Shown here: piece by piece, positions 18,919 through 28,227 of the stretch
How the letters are laid out: each line of letters opens with the position of its first letter
Position numbering within the stretch: position 1 is the first letter of the stretch
Assembly: GCA_918797485.1 (NCBI GenBank)
Contig: CAKKNE010000001.1
Coordinates: 5,704,001-5,768,000, forward strand
Direction: 5' to 3'
DNA from: Pelagomonas calceolata
Lineage: Eukaryota > Sar > Pelagophyceae > Pelagomonadales > Pelagomonadaceae
DNA length: 64,000 bases
Notes under the pieces: generated by a model
The model's database searches: none
Told to the model about the DNA's origin: nothing
Seen by the model: only the letters and a program-made list of their open reading frames with translations
Position numbers and translations under genes: made by a program

Positions 18919-19749
18919 ATGAACGGTGAAGAGGCCGCACCAGAGGCTACTGGATGGTGGGCGCGAGCCAAAGCCCGGTGGTCCTACAGCGAGGCCGCTT
19001 CGGAAGAAACGCCGGTGGAGAAGACGCCGCATGATCTATTGAAGGAACTGTCGGACTTGGCACCGGCCGAGGCGGCCAGAACATTGAAACGGCGCGGCGA
19101 CAACAAAAGGCGCTCGAGGGCATATAGGGAAGCGCGGGCCTGCTACGAGGCCGCCTATGCTGCCGCAGAAACGGACGACAGCGCCGAGGCGGCCTACGAG
19201 CTGTCTTTGCTCCACGCGCATGGGCGAGGCACGCCCGTGGACAAAAACGCGTCGCGGACGTGGCTAAGGACCGCGGCGGACCTGGGAGCGGTCCGCGCGA
19301 TGATGTTCGTGGCGCAGATGTCGACGTTCGGCGGGGGCGGCTTCGAGAAGGACGAGCACGTGGCCTTCGAGTACGTCCGAAGAGCGGCCGAGAAGGACTG
19401 CGTCCAGGCGGTGCAGCAGCTCGGTGTTCGATTGCTGTACGGCGTCGGGTGCGAGCGAGATTTACAGAGAGCGGTCGATGAATTGGAAAGAGCTGTCGAG
19501 CTGGGTAGTGTCGATAGTAAGGAGGACCTCGCGAAGGCGAGGAAAAAACTGCGACAATCGAAAAGCTGCTTCCGGAAGCTCCGGAAGTGCTGCGCGAAGT
19601 GCTGCGGTTGTAGGGGAGTCTGGTCCAAAAAACTGAAGAAGCAGGACTCGGCTTTACGGGTGAAGGCGATGCCGTCGGATTCTGTGAGGAAAGCTTTTTC
19701 ACCGGTCTCCGCCGAGGCGCGGCAACAGACCGTGCGGCCGCGGCGCTAG
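18919..19749 (+). CDS. Sel1-repeat protein
   Basis: 276 residues from the ATG at 18919; the frame is open to 18715 with another possible ATG, but that extension has no conserved look. At least three Sel1-like (TPR-type) repeats occur: AAYELSLLHAHGRGTPVDKN, AMMFVAQMSTFGGGGFEKDE and QLGVRLLYGVGCERDLQRAV. They carry the LG..Y..G.GV.kd..kA pattern. A Cys/Lys-rich segment (CFRKLRKCCAKCCGCRG) near residue 225 could be acylated or bind metal. Sel1 repeats scaffold protein complexes. It converges on the gene at 19769 with a 19-bp gap. Confidence 0.8.
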   Translation: MNGEEAAPEATGWWARAKARWSYSEAASEETPVEKTPHDLLKELSDLAPAEAARTLKRRGDNKRRSRAYREARACYEAAYAAAETDDSAEAAYELSLLHAHGRGTPVDKNASRTWLRTAADLGAVRAMMFVAQMSTFGGGGFEKDEHVAFEYVRRAAEKDCVQAVQQLGVRLLYGVGCERDLQRAVDELERAVELGSVDSKEDLAKARKKLRQSKSCFRKLRKCCAKCCGCRGVWSKKLKKQDSALRVKAMPSDSVRKAFSPVSAEARQQTVRPRR

Positions 19750-19768
19750 TAGTAATCATGTTTTAGTT

Positions 19769-21674
19769 TTATGCGTCCGAGTCGAAGCCGCCTGATCCAT
19801 GGAGTTGAAAATCCTTGCTCTCTAATAAGGAAGACGACGCGTCGTCGGCCTTGGACTCGTCCGCGAACGAGCTTCCGCCCATCGATATCCGCGGGCTTCC
19901 CTGCGCGAAGACGTCCATGTCCGAGGCATCGTCGTCCAGCACGTCAGCTAATCGTTCCACCTCCTGCGCGTCGGTCGCCGCTGGCGCCGGCGCGGCCGCG
20001 GCGTCGTCATCCGCATCTAGAATATCCGCTATCGCATCGACCTGCTGCGCGTCGGTCTCCTCGCGGCTCCGTCGCAGCAACGAACCTTCCGCCGACGCCG
20101 ACGGCTGCTCGCTCCGGAGCCGCTCGAGGATGTCCCGCGGCGACGACGCTTCCGCGGCGTCATCGTCGTCGCCATCGTCGTCCAGCGTGTCCGCAAGTGC
20201 GTCGACTTGGGCGTCGACGCTCGGCTCCTCGCGCGGCTCCTCGCGGCTTGGAGCGGGCGGCGCCGCCGCCGGGCGGCTGCCAAGGGCCGACCCGTCCGCC
20301 GAGGATGCCAGCGGCGCGGATCGCGCCGGCCGGCCGCCGAGGACCGCGCCCGCCGGGAGCGACTCGCGGCTCGAGCGCAGGAGGCTGCCTTCGGCGGAGG
20401 CGTCCATCGCCGAAGGTTGCTGCTGCCGCAAGCGATTCAAAATGTCGCGCGGCGACGCGTCAGCCGGCGGATTGGGCGGCGGCGTCGGTGGCGGCGGCGG
20501 CGGCGGCTTGCGCGTCGGCGGCCGGTGCGGCGAGGCGGGCATTTTCGGCGTTGAGAACGAGGGCCCGCCGCCGCCGGGCACGCGCACGCGCTGGGAACGC
20601 GGCGAGCCGGGCTGTTTGCGCAAGCCCCTTGGCGCCTGTGTGGAAATGAAGTTTCGGGCGCCCCGATGGCGTGGAGGATCACGAAGGTCCGCAACCTAAC
20701 CACTGGTTGATTTCCACACAGCTAGTCACCTCGGGCGGCGACACGGGCACAGACTCGGCCTTGACAAGGTTTGCGGGCGGCGGCGGCGCCTCAGACATGC
20801 CCAGACGTTCCCTCATCTCAAGTACCTGCGCCTGCAACATTTCCCTCCTTCGTTGAATGCACCTCTCATCAGTCCGCATGAACTCGCGCACGGCGGACCA
20901 GGCCTTGCGCCAGCCCGCGGCGGCGGCCGCGATCTTCCGCGGCGGCCGCGTCGGCGACTTGAGCGCCTCGACGACGTCCCGGAAGGCCTTTTTCGAGTCC
21001 ACCGGGGGCGGACCAAACAATCTCGTCCGCGCCATCGACGTCTTCTGGGGGTTCGGGTAGGGCCCCGGCCGCCAGGCTGTTTCAGGCTTCCAGTTCAGCG
21101 TCTTTTCGTGCTTTGGTGCTTCTTCGACGAGCACTGCAGAACCTTTCCGGAAGGTGCCCTGCCGGTCGCGCCGTCTCCTCAAAATCGTCTGTTGCACGCG
21201 TTCCAACCGCTTTTCCACAGTCTCCCGGTGCTTCCTTTGCGCTTCCTTCCGGCGCAGGGCGGCCTCGCGCCTCTCTCTAGCGTGCTGCGACGCCAGCTTC
21301 CGGGCCCGGTCCTGCGAGTACCAGGGCATTTTGGTGGGCGCCGCTTCCTCGAACTCAAAGCTATCATCATCATACGTCTGGGGCGTCGGCGCCGCGTGTA
21401 TCACGGGTACGTGCTGCTGCCGCCGCTTGTATTCTAAAACGCGCTTGTGCGCCGCGGCCCGGGCCTTGCGGACGGCCGCCGCGTCGACGACGCGCGGCGG
21501 CGTCGGCGGGCCGCGCTGCGCTTGCGCGCGCTTTTTCGAGAGCTGGCTCGCGTCGAAGGCGCGGTTGTGTGCTCTAAGTTCCTGCTTCCCGTGCCAGGTC
21601 GTGTGGCGCCGCTGCTGCCACCGCGGTTCGACGTCCAGTGGTGCCGGTGGTTTGGGCGGGCCGAGCACGCCCAT
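19769..21674 (-). CDS. Charged protein with internal SPRDIL repeats, function unknown
   Basis: Two exons (21674-20718 and 20635-19769) flank introner 4, about 607 residues. Exon 1 is basic and helical with Arg/Lys/Glu-rich stretches (SQHARERREAALRRKEAQRK) and a coiled-coil-like tail (MLQAQVLEMRERLGM). Exon 2 begins with a proline run, then two copies of an acidic module: SPRDILNRLRQQQPSA and SPRDILERLRSEQPSA, each followed by SAEGSLLR and an acidic DAQxVDxxAD segment; a further degenerate VERLADVLDDD occurs. No domain was recognised. The ATG at 21674 was chosen (the open frame extends to a GTG at 21842). Possibly cytoskeletal or nuclear; no function is assigned. Confidence 0.65.
20636..20721 (+). 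mobile_element. Introner 4, antisense to its host gene
   Basis: Plus-strand ends CTGTGTGGAAATG and GATTTCCACACAG. The body (TTTCGGGCGCCCC ... ACCACTGGTTGATT) is in the same orientation as introner 5, yet the host gene is on the minus strand. The minus-strand intron is 20717-20636 (82 nt, phase 0). Flanks CTTGGCGC and CTAGTCAC match at 5 of 8, an old insertion. Confidence 0.85.
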
Positions 21675-22069
21675 CGTCGTCCCGTTGTTTGGCCGGACGG
21701 CGGCGCCGGCAGCACAACGTTGTGGCACGGTTCGGTCCACTTTTGCATGGTGCGGGGCTGCCTGCGCGACGGCCGCGCGCGCCGGGGCGATTGTCGACTT
21801 GTGCGACGGGTGCGGATGGCTGGCTGGATCGATCAATTCCACGCCAAAACGCTAACACCAACCTGGCTCAAAAGTGACAGGGCTGCCGATCCAATCGCCT
21901 AACTTTACGAAGCGGCAATACCAGTGGATATTGCTCGCTGCACTGCGAGATCATACTGTACATAGATCACAAATCGAGCGGTATTGCTGGCTGCGGCGGT
22001 AAACACAATTTATAGTTGATTTCCGCCAGCTGGACGTTATTTGCAACAAGTCTTGGCGGAGGCAACAGC
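21675..22069. other. Divergent promoter region without the palindrome
   Basis: Lies between the gene starting at 21674 and the DMT transporter at 22070. The part from 21900 to 22020 is AT-richer than the surroundings; no motif or gene was recognised. Confidence 0.5.
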
Positions 22070-23377
22070 ATGCGCCTCATTACGCTCGCAATAGCAGCGC
22101 GCGCATGGATCGCAGCGCTGGCATTGGTCTCGCCGCCGGCGCATCGCTGGTCGGCAGCGCCGCCAGCGCCTCGACGGCCGACAGCGCTGCGCAGCACGAC
22201 GACGACGGATACCGATGCCGAACCCATCACCATCGAGACCGTCGACGACCTCCTCGACGCCCCGCAAGTCAACTGCGCGCGAGGTGTGTGTGTGATCGAC
22301 GAGACGGAGCCGGAGGTGTGTGAATTTGACGAGAATATGGAGGAGATTGTCTGCGTGCCGGCGGAGACGCCGCTCTGGCCCAAAGCTTTGCTGCTCGGAT
22401 CGTCCGTGTTGTATGGGACGAACTTCGCTCTGGGGCGACTCATGAACGACGCGCTGCCGGCGGCCGCGTCGACGTCGGCGCGCTTCGTGTTAGCGGGCGT
22501 CGCCCTCTTCCCCTTTTTATTGAGGCTGGCGCCGAACTTGCGAAGGGACGCTCTGGTTTGTGGCTGCTTCACGGCGCTAGGCTACGTGACGCAATCTTTA
22601 GCATTAGTCGACACGCCGGCCGCGACCGTCGCATTTTTGGGAGCGCTGACCGTCGTCGTGTGCCCCACGTGCGCCTTCCTCGTGGAGAAGCGGACGGACC
22701 TAGGGTTTCGCGATGCCCCGCAAGTCTGGGTCGCGGCCATCTTGGCCTTGGTCGGCGTCGGGTTTCTTGAATTACCGTCAGTACTAGCGGGCGGCGGCGA
22801 CCTGCTGTCGGCGGGCGACGCGTTGAGTGTCTTGCAGGCCGTGGGCTTCGGGACGTCGTTCTACTTAACCGAAAGGATGATGCAGAAGGAGCCGACGCAA
22901 GCTCTCTCGATCACGGCGGCGCAGGTTTCGGTGACCGCATTCATTTCCGCCGTCTGGGCGTTTTGTGATGGGTATGGAATAGGCCCCTTCGACGGGGGCT
23001 GGCTCTTGGACGATACGTTGAGAGCGACGCACACGATCCCGGGGTTGTTCCTGGACCCGTCACTACGCGCGGTCGCCGCGGCGGCGGCGTGGACCGGTTT
23101 GGTCACAACTGCAGCGAACCGCGTCGCCGAGACGACGGCGCTGGGCCAGGTCACGTCGTCGGAAGCTTCTGTATTATTAGCGACGGAGCCGCTCTGGGCC
23201 GCGGTCTTCGGCGCGCTCCTCATCAACGAAGCGTTGGAACCCGAGGACATCGCTGGTGGGGCATTAATTTGCGCGGCGTGCGTGACGGCGGCGCAGGACC
23301 GGGACACGATGCGGCGGTTTTTGAGGTTGGATGAGTCCTCGCGCGAGGACACATCTAGTACTACGAGTAAGTCTTAG
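22070..23377 (+). CDS. EamA/DMT-family transporter with plastid-like leader
   Basis: 435 residues from the ATG at 22070. It begins with a hydrophobic leader (MRLITLAIAARAWIAALALV) followed by a Ser/Pro/Thr/Arg-rich stretch, resembling a bipartite presequence for the complex plastid (inference). An acidic linker with paired Cys precedes about ten membrane segments: LLGSSVLYGTNFALGRLM, ARFVLAGVALFPFLLRLAP, YVTQSLALVDTPAATVAFLG, and a C-terminal EamA repeat ending SVLLATEPLWAAVFGALLIN with EALEPEDIAGGALI. EamA proteins export or exchange small metabolites; the substrate is unknown. Single exon. Confidence 0.85.
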   Translation: MRLITLAIAARAWIAALALVSPPAHRWSAAPPAPRRPTALRSTTTTDTDAEPITIETVDDLLDAPQVNCARGVCVIDETEPEVCEFDENMEEIVCVPAETPLWPKALLLGSSVLYGTNFALGRLMNDALPAAASTSARFVLAGVALFPFLLRLAPNLRRDALVCGCFTALGYVTQSLALVDTPAATVAFLGALTVVVCPTCAFLVEKRTDLGFRDAPQVWVAAILALVGVGFLELPSVLAGGGDLLSAGDALSVLQAVGFGTSFYLTERMMQKEPTQALSITAAQVSVTAFISAVWAFCDGYGIGPFDGGWLLDDTLRATHTIPGLFLDPSLRAVAAAAAWTGLVTTAANRVAETTALGQVTSSEASVLLATEPLWAAVFGALLINEALEPEDIAGGALICAACVTAAQDRDTMRRFLRLDESSREDTSSTTSKS

Positions 23378-24218
23378 TCCAGGGATGTGTCGGGGGCTAG
23401 GTTAAGAACTTGGAGGGGGGGGGAGGGTAAATTAAATTAGGCCATTCACGGTCCCCCAGCAAGCGACGGCTACAAACTCTCCGTAATAGCCAGCAAAACA
23501 ACAAAGACCGACGACGCCGTCCTGCTCCTCCACGGGAGAACCTGGAGCAGCGGCCCGGTCTGGCAGACGACGGGCGCGATCGACACGTTGGGACGGGCCT
23601 TTGATGGGGTTTGTGACGGGGAATTGCGTCCGTCAATAAAAGGTGACTCAGGATGATAATAGTTAGGAGTGATGGAACGGCGAAAACGGCGCCTCCGGAG
23701 ACCGCGCGTCGTAGCTCACGAGGGGCGCGGCGGACGCCCTGAGGCGAAATGTGCGCAGGAACTCGTCGCGCGTCTCGACCGCCAGGGCGACCTTTTCTGG
23801 GACCGCGTCGTGAGGAACGAAGAACGCCCGCACCAGCGACGGCAGGTGCCGGCGCCAGCACTCGGCCGAGAGCACGAGCTCGTTGTGCAGGGTACGGGGT
23901 ACGGTGAACGTCTTATGACCACACGAAGAATCCCTCTTCCAACGTGCTTTGCTCAGGGTGGGCACGATTACGGATCGGTGGGCACTACCGAATCATGCTA
24001 CCCGAATCTTTTACACAGTTCGCTTAGATGCGCGCGGCAATCTCACCGCGGACTGAACTTGAACGATATGCAACTTGATTGCCCTCGTCGGGAGTAAGCA
24101 CGTGACGCCATAAGCAGGGGGAGTCTTTGCGGCACAAGCACGCCGTCGACGGAACAGTCGACGCGAGACGCGACGACGCAGGGGCGACAGGAAACGCCCT
24201 AGTAAAACGAATGGTGTC
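23378..24218. other. Intergenic region between two convergent genes
   Basis: About 840 bp, long for convergent genes here. It contains a G-run at 23411-23425 and a possible minus-strand coding fragment (23663-23965). Nothing else was recognised. Confidence 0.45.
23663..23965 (-). pseudogene. Orphan coding-like fragment, unknown
   Basis: A 100-codon open stretch begins at a GTG, with no ATG upstream before a stop near 24000. The composition is protein-like (TVPRTLHNELVLSAECWRRH, VALAVETRDEFLRTFRLRAS) rather than the Arg/Pro/Ala of shadow frames. No domain was recognised. It may be the last exon of a lost gene or a decayed duplicate. Confidence 0.3.
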
Positions 24219-25964
24219 TTAGTCCCACAGCTTGATGAGGTTGTCCCAGCCCGCCGTGAAGACCCAGGACGGCTCGAGCGGGTGCCAGGCGCAGTCGATG
24301 CAGGGCCCCGCGTCGTGCGCCTGGAGCTTGCGGTACGTCCGCGTCGACTTGAAGTCCCAGAAAAACAGCTTGCCCTCGCCGTCGCCCGACGCGACGAACT
24401 TGCCGTCGGGCGAGAACGTAATCCCGCAGGCGTAGCCCGAGTTCAGGTGGCCCTTGAACGTCCGCTTCCGCTGCTGCTTGACCCGCTCCCCGGCCGTGTA
24501 CGTGACAATCGAGTTGTCCATGGACTGGCCGCACCAGAACTGCTGCGTCGGGTGCTTCCGGACGATGGGCACGGAGTGCATGTGCGGCTCGCTTATATAT
24601 TTGGTAGGTACGGGTATGCTATACTCCCAAACAAAAATCTTTTTGTCGTCCCCCGTCGAGATGAACGACTTCCCGTCATCAATGAATGTTATAGAATTAC
24701 AAGGAGCCAGGTGGTGGTTATAGACCAGCGTCGGTTCTCCTTTCTCCCTCAAGTCCCACTGGAAGATCTTGCCCGACGTCGCGTCGCCCGCGCCAGCCAC
24801 CAAAATATTTTTGTCCTTGGGGTAGAACCTGACGCAGTTCATCATCTGCCGTTCCGCCGTCATCGTGTGCAATACCTTACCCGTCTCGACGTCCCAGACC
24901 CTCGCGAAGCGGTCGAAGCCACAACTCACGAACTGCGACGCGTCTGGTGCTAATGAACAATCTTTCACGGCTTCCGAGTGCCCCGCATAGGTCCGCATGC
25001 ACCTCCGATCATTCAGCACGTCCCAGATCTTACAGGACCCGTCTAACGACGCTGATAACAGTAAATGCCCATAACCCGGGAACGGTAGTATTCTCTGAAC
25101 GCCTTTGCTGTGGCCCGTAAATCTGTGAATGCATCGCTTGGGAATGAAGCAGTCGTGGCCGTCGTCGACCCTCGAACGAATACCACCTCGCGGCGGCATG
25201 CACCAGGGCCGTCCTTGATAATCCCTTTCTTGTTCACCGTGGAAGGCCGTTCTCGCTTCGCAAGCGACCGTGTCCCGATCATGTCTCGCCGGCAACAAGT
25301 GGGAGATCTTCCGCTCGTCCCTTCTATCGAAGTCCTCGTTCTGGTCATATCCGCGCTTGTTCTTCGCGCGCTCGCTCTCGAGAGCCGAAGCGATCTCCTG
25401 GAGCCGATCCTGGGAGATCTTCTCCTGCTCTTCCTCAGGGTCGGCTTCGGGCGCCCAGACGCCGTGCTCGTCCTCGTCGCCAATATCTTCCCGTTCGACG
25501 GGCCGCCTTCTTTTCCGGGGCTTCTGGACCACGTCAGGGACCGTTCCAACAACACCGCTCCCGCGCGCGGCCTGGGCGAAGCCGTGGCCCTGGAAGGAGT
25601 GGAACTGCTCGTCGAAGGACCACGCCTCCACTGCAGCTCTTTCGGCGGTGCCTCCGCTGTGGACGTTCGGCGCCGCCCTGTCGACCCCAGGAGCCGCATT
25701 ATCAAAGGGCCGCGCGGGGCCCGCCACCGGCGCCTTGACGATCGACGCCGGGAGGTTCGTCTTCATTTCCTTCACCATTCTACCGTCGGCGCCCGGCTGC
25801 AGCGCGCGCGCCGGGTTGAGGGCGAGCGTCGACGCGCCGACGACGCGGGGCGCCGTGACCACTCTTCTCTCTAGTAAAGCCGTGGGCGGGGGCGCCGCCG
25901 GCTCGTCGTCATCGTCGTCACTGCTCGAGCCGCCATAGCTCCCTAGGGCGGCGAGGGCGGACAT
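24219..25964 (-). CDS. CDC40: Pre-mRNA splicing factor CDC40/PRP17 (WD40)
   Basis: 581 residues. The N-terminal region is acidic, with SSDDDDDEP and the family motif AVEAWSFDEQFHSFQGHGFA, followed by RKRRRPVEREDIG. Seven WD40 repeats begin near residue 285 (CIHRFTGHSKGVQRILPFPG, SASLDGSCKIWDVLNDRRCM, YAGHSEAVKDCSLAPDASQF) and end FTAGWDNLIKLWD. Length and order match PRP17 from yeast to human, needed for the second catalytic step of splicing. Single exon. Divergent from the LRR gene, with a variant promoter palindrome 114 bp upstream. Confidence 0.96.
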   Translation of the reverse strand: MSALAALGSYGGSSSDDDDDEPAAPPPTALLERRVVTAPRVVGASTLALNPARALQPGADGRMVKEMKTNLPASIVKAPVAGPARPFDNAAPGVDRAAPNVHSGGTAERAAVEAWSFDEQFHSFQGHGFAQAARGSGVVGTVPDVVQKPRKRRRPVEREDIGDEDEHGVWAPEADPEEEQEKISQDRLQEIASALESERAKNKRGYDQNEDFDRRDERKISHLLPARHDRDTVACEARTAFHGEQERDYQGRPWCMPPRGGIRSRVDDGHDCFIPKRCIHRFTGHSKGVQRILPFPGYGHLLLSASLDGSCKIWDVLNDRRCMRTYAGHSEAVKDCSLAPDASQFVSCGFDRFARVWDVETGKVLHTMTAERQMMNCVRFYPKDKNILVAGAGDATSGKIFQWDLREKGEPTLVYNHHLAPCNSITFIDDGKSFISTGDDKKIFVWEYSIPVPTKYISEPHMHSVPIVRKHPTQQFWCGQSMDNSIVTYTAGERVKQQRKRTFKGHLNSGYACGITFSPDGKFVASGDGEGKLFFWDFKSTRTYRKLQAHDAGPCIDCAWHPLEPSWVFTAGWDNLIKLWD

Positions 25965-26078
25965 CTAGTTCTGGCGCAGCGATCGCGTAACGCGTGAGCT
26001 CAGCGCGCAGGATGTAAACAGCTCGGCAAGCTCGGGTGTGCCCCTCACGTACAGCTTTTTTTATCAGCGGTCGACCAG

Positions 26079-26102
26079 GCTAGCGTCGATTGACACACTA
26101 GC
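26079..26102 (-). promoter_or_regulatory. Palindromic promoter motif, copy 10 (variant centre)
   Basis: Minus strand: GCTAGTGT, a changed centre, then CGCTAGC; the total is 24 bp. The ends are conserved while the CTTAC centre is not. It is between divergent ATGs at 25964 and 26233. Confidence 0.5.
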
Positions 26103-26232
26103 TTTACTCGACCCGAACGTTGTTGTTGCGGCCGTTGTTGCGGCTGCCCGCTTTTGTTCTGGCACTGAACTTGGCCGCGCCACTGGGGCTGGTTATTGGC
26201 AGTCACTTCGAGCAGCTGGGCAGCCAACCAAC

Positions 26233-28227
26233 ATGTTCCGAGGGAACTCCAGTGTCGAGCGTGAGCAAATCCGGCGCAACATCGCAAATTATATGGGAGA
26301 AGTGGGCCGTGTCGTGCAAGCGGCCGTGTCGCGCAAGCGGCCGAAGCAGCGGGAGAAGTGGGTCCCGAAGCCGAAGGGGCCGCGGCGCGGATCCGGGCGG
26401 ACCCGCAGCGCGGCCCGGGAAGAGGCGGTGCGGCCGCTACTCCAGATCGTCGAGCTGCTCCAGACGCGCGGCGATCTCCTGGAGCCCTGGACGCTGAGTG
26501 CTTACGTCGCGCAGTGGAACCGCACGTGCCGCGACGCCGCCGTCGCGTGGCGGACGGAGGCCACCGAGATGAAGCTCGTCGGTATGCCCGGGCAGGGCGA
26601 CATCCAAGCGGGCCGAATCGCAATCGGCCCGTGTCTCTCCTTCGACGTGTTTCAGTCGCTCGCGCGCAATTGCCAGCAGCTACGGGTCTTGGAATTGAAT
26701 CTTACCGAGGAGCCGGAAAACGGCGACGACAGCGCGCTTGTGGCCCTCGTGCGGCGCTGCCCGCTGCGCCGCATATGGATTCGGTGTCCGCACCCCAGCA
26801 AAGCGTTGTTGGAGGCTTTTGTCTACATTGCCGACACCCTGCAAGAGCTGCACTTTCCCATGTACGTGGCAGAGCAAGTCGCGACGCTACAACCCATCGC
26901 GCGGTGGTGCACGAATCTTCAGGTGCTTAACATCGGAAATCAATGCTCCGCCGCGGACGATGCGGTCATCAAGGCACTCGCGCGCAACCCGTGCCCGCTG
27001 CGCGCGTTGAACATCGACCGCACCGAGGTCCAAGACGCCGCCGCCGCCGCATGCGTCACCGCGCACCGCGAGACGCTGGAGTCATTTGTTGTGTTCGGAA
27101 GCGGGGAATGCGCCCGTACGTTGCGCGCTCTCGCGCGCTGCCCCAAGCTGCGCCATCTCGACTTCGCCGGGTGGGCCTTCGAACACGGCGGCAATAGTTG
27201 GATCGATGACGCCGGAGCGCGCGCCGTGGTCGAGTCGTGCCGGAACCTGACCGAATTTTTGCTCGGGAGTAACTGCCCCAAAATTACGGACAGGCCGGGA
27301 CTGCTCGACGCGCTGCGGGAGAACTCGCGCGGCAGGCTCGAGCGCCTCTCGCTGCCCGTCGAAGCGGATCCGGCGACGAAAGCGGCGCTGGTGCGGCTCG
27401 TGGCCGCCTCGCCGCGGCTACGCACTCTCACGATGGAGGCGTGTTGCGGAGGATTAAGGGAGCTGCTCCAGCACGCCCCCAGTCTGAAAGAGTTGGAATC
27501 GTCTCACGTCTGGGTCAACGAGGACGAGCACGCCCGATTTTTGAGCGACGACGACGTGCGCGCCGTATATGAATGCTGCCCGCTCCTCGAGAAACTGGAC
27601 ATTTGCCACGGCGACGCGGAAGCGGTAGAAACAGAGACTTGGGCCGCGCTCTTTGACAACATGAAGCATCTCGCGCACGTCCAGATGCCCAGGTCGCAAA
27701 ATATAACCTTCTGGGTGCTCGCCGCGATCGGTCGATGCAAGTCCCTGCGCTTCCTCTCGCTCCAGGAGTTCGACTGCTGCGATTACGGGCTCGCGCGGCT
27801 CGCCGAGGAATCCCGCCTCCAAGAGTTGCAGCTATCCCCGGGACCCGACGGCTCGGACGGCGGATGCACGGACCAGGGCGTCGCCTTTCTCTGCAAGATA
27901 AAGTCGCTCCGCACGCTCGATTTCCAAAGCCGGCCTGAGGAAGCGCCGCCCCTCACGGACAGGACCTGCGACTGGGTGGCCAGGAACAAGACGCTCTGGC
28001 GCGTGCAGTTCCCGCACGGCGCGAACATCTCTAGGGAGGCCTGCGAGCGGCTCTGGGCGGCGCGGCCGCGCCTCATCTTCGACAGCTTCGAGGGCGCGGA
28101 CGGCTACATGATCCCGCTGCTGTTCCCCGAGGGCCACCCGGGCAACGAGCCGATACCGTGGGAGTCGCTCTCCGGGCCCGAAGGTCCCGGGTCCGGGTCC
28201 GACGACGGTTCGGACGGGGATGACTAG
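26233..28227 (+). CDS. Leucine-rich-repeat protein (F-box/LRR-like)
   Basis: 664 residues from the ATG at 26233 (open upstream to 26038 without ATG). The N-terminus is basic (KRPKQREKWVPKPKGPRR), then a helical part (LLQIVELLQTRGDLLEPW). Irregular cysteine-containing LRRs run from about residue 135 to 620: LARNCQQLRVLELNLTEE, ARWCTNLQVLNIGNQC, VYECCPLLEKLDICHGDAE, IGRCKSLRFLSLQEFDCCDY. This is the pattern of F-box/AMN1-type LRR proteins, which select substrates for ubiquitin ligases; no clear F-box is seen. The acidic Gly/Ser tail ends GSDDGSDGDD. Its TAG overlaps the stop codon of the convergent GT61 gene (shared CTAG, 28224-28227). Confidence 0.75.
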   Translation: MFRGNSSVEREQIRRNIANYMGEVGRVVQAAVSRKRPKQREKWVPKPKGPRRGSGRTRSAAREEAVRPLLQIVELLQTRGDLLEPWTLSAYVAQWNRTCRDAAVAWRTEATEMKLVGMPGQGDIQAGRIAIGPCLSFDVFQSLARNCQQLRVLELNLTEEPENGDDSALVALVRRCPLRRIWIRCPHPSKALLEAFVYIADTLQELHFPMYVAEQVATLQPIARWCTNLQVLNIGNQCSAADDAVIKALARNPCPLRALNIDRTEVQDAAAAACVTAHRETLESFVVFGSGECARTLRALARCPKLRHLDFAGWAFEHGGNSWIDDAGARAVVESCRNLTEFLLGSNCPKITDRPGLLDALRENSRGRLERLSLPVEADPATKAALVRLVAASPRLRTLTMEACCGGLRELLQHAPSLKELESSHVWVNEDEHARFLSDDDVRAVYECCPLLEKLDICHGDAEAVETETWAALFDNMKHLAHVQMPRSQNITFWVLAAIGRCKSLRFLSLQEFDCCDYGLARLAEESRLQELQLSPGPDGSDGGCTDQGVAFLCKIKSLRTLDFQSRPEEAPPLTDRTCDWVARNKTLWRVQFPHGANISREACERLWAARPRLIFDSFEGADGYMIPLLFPEGHPGNEPIPWESLSGPEGPGSGSDDGSDGDD

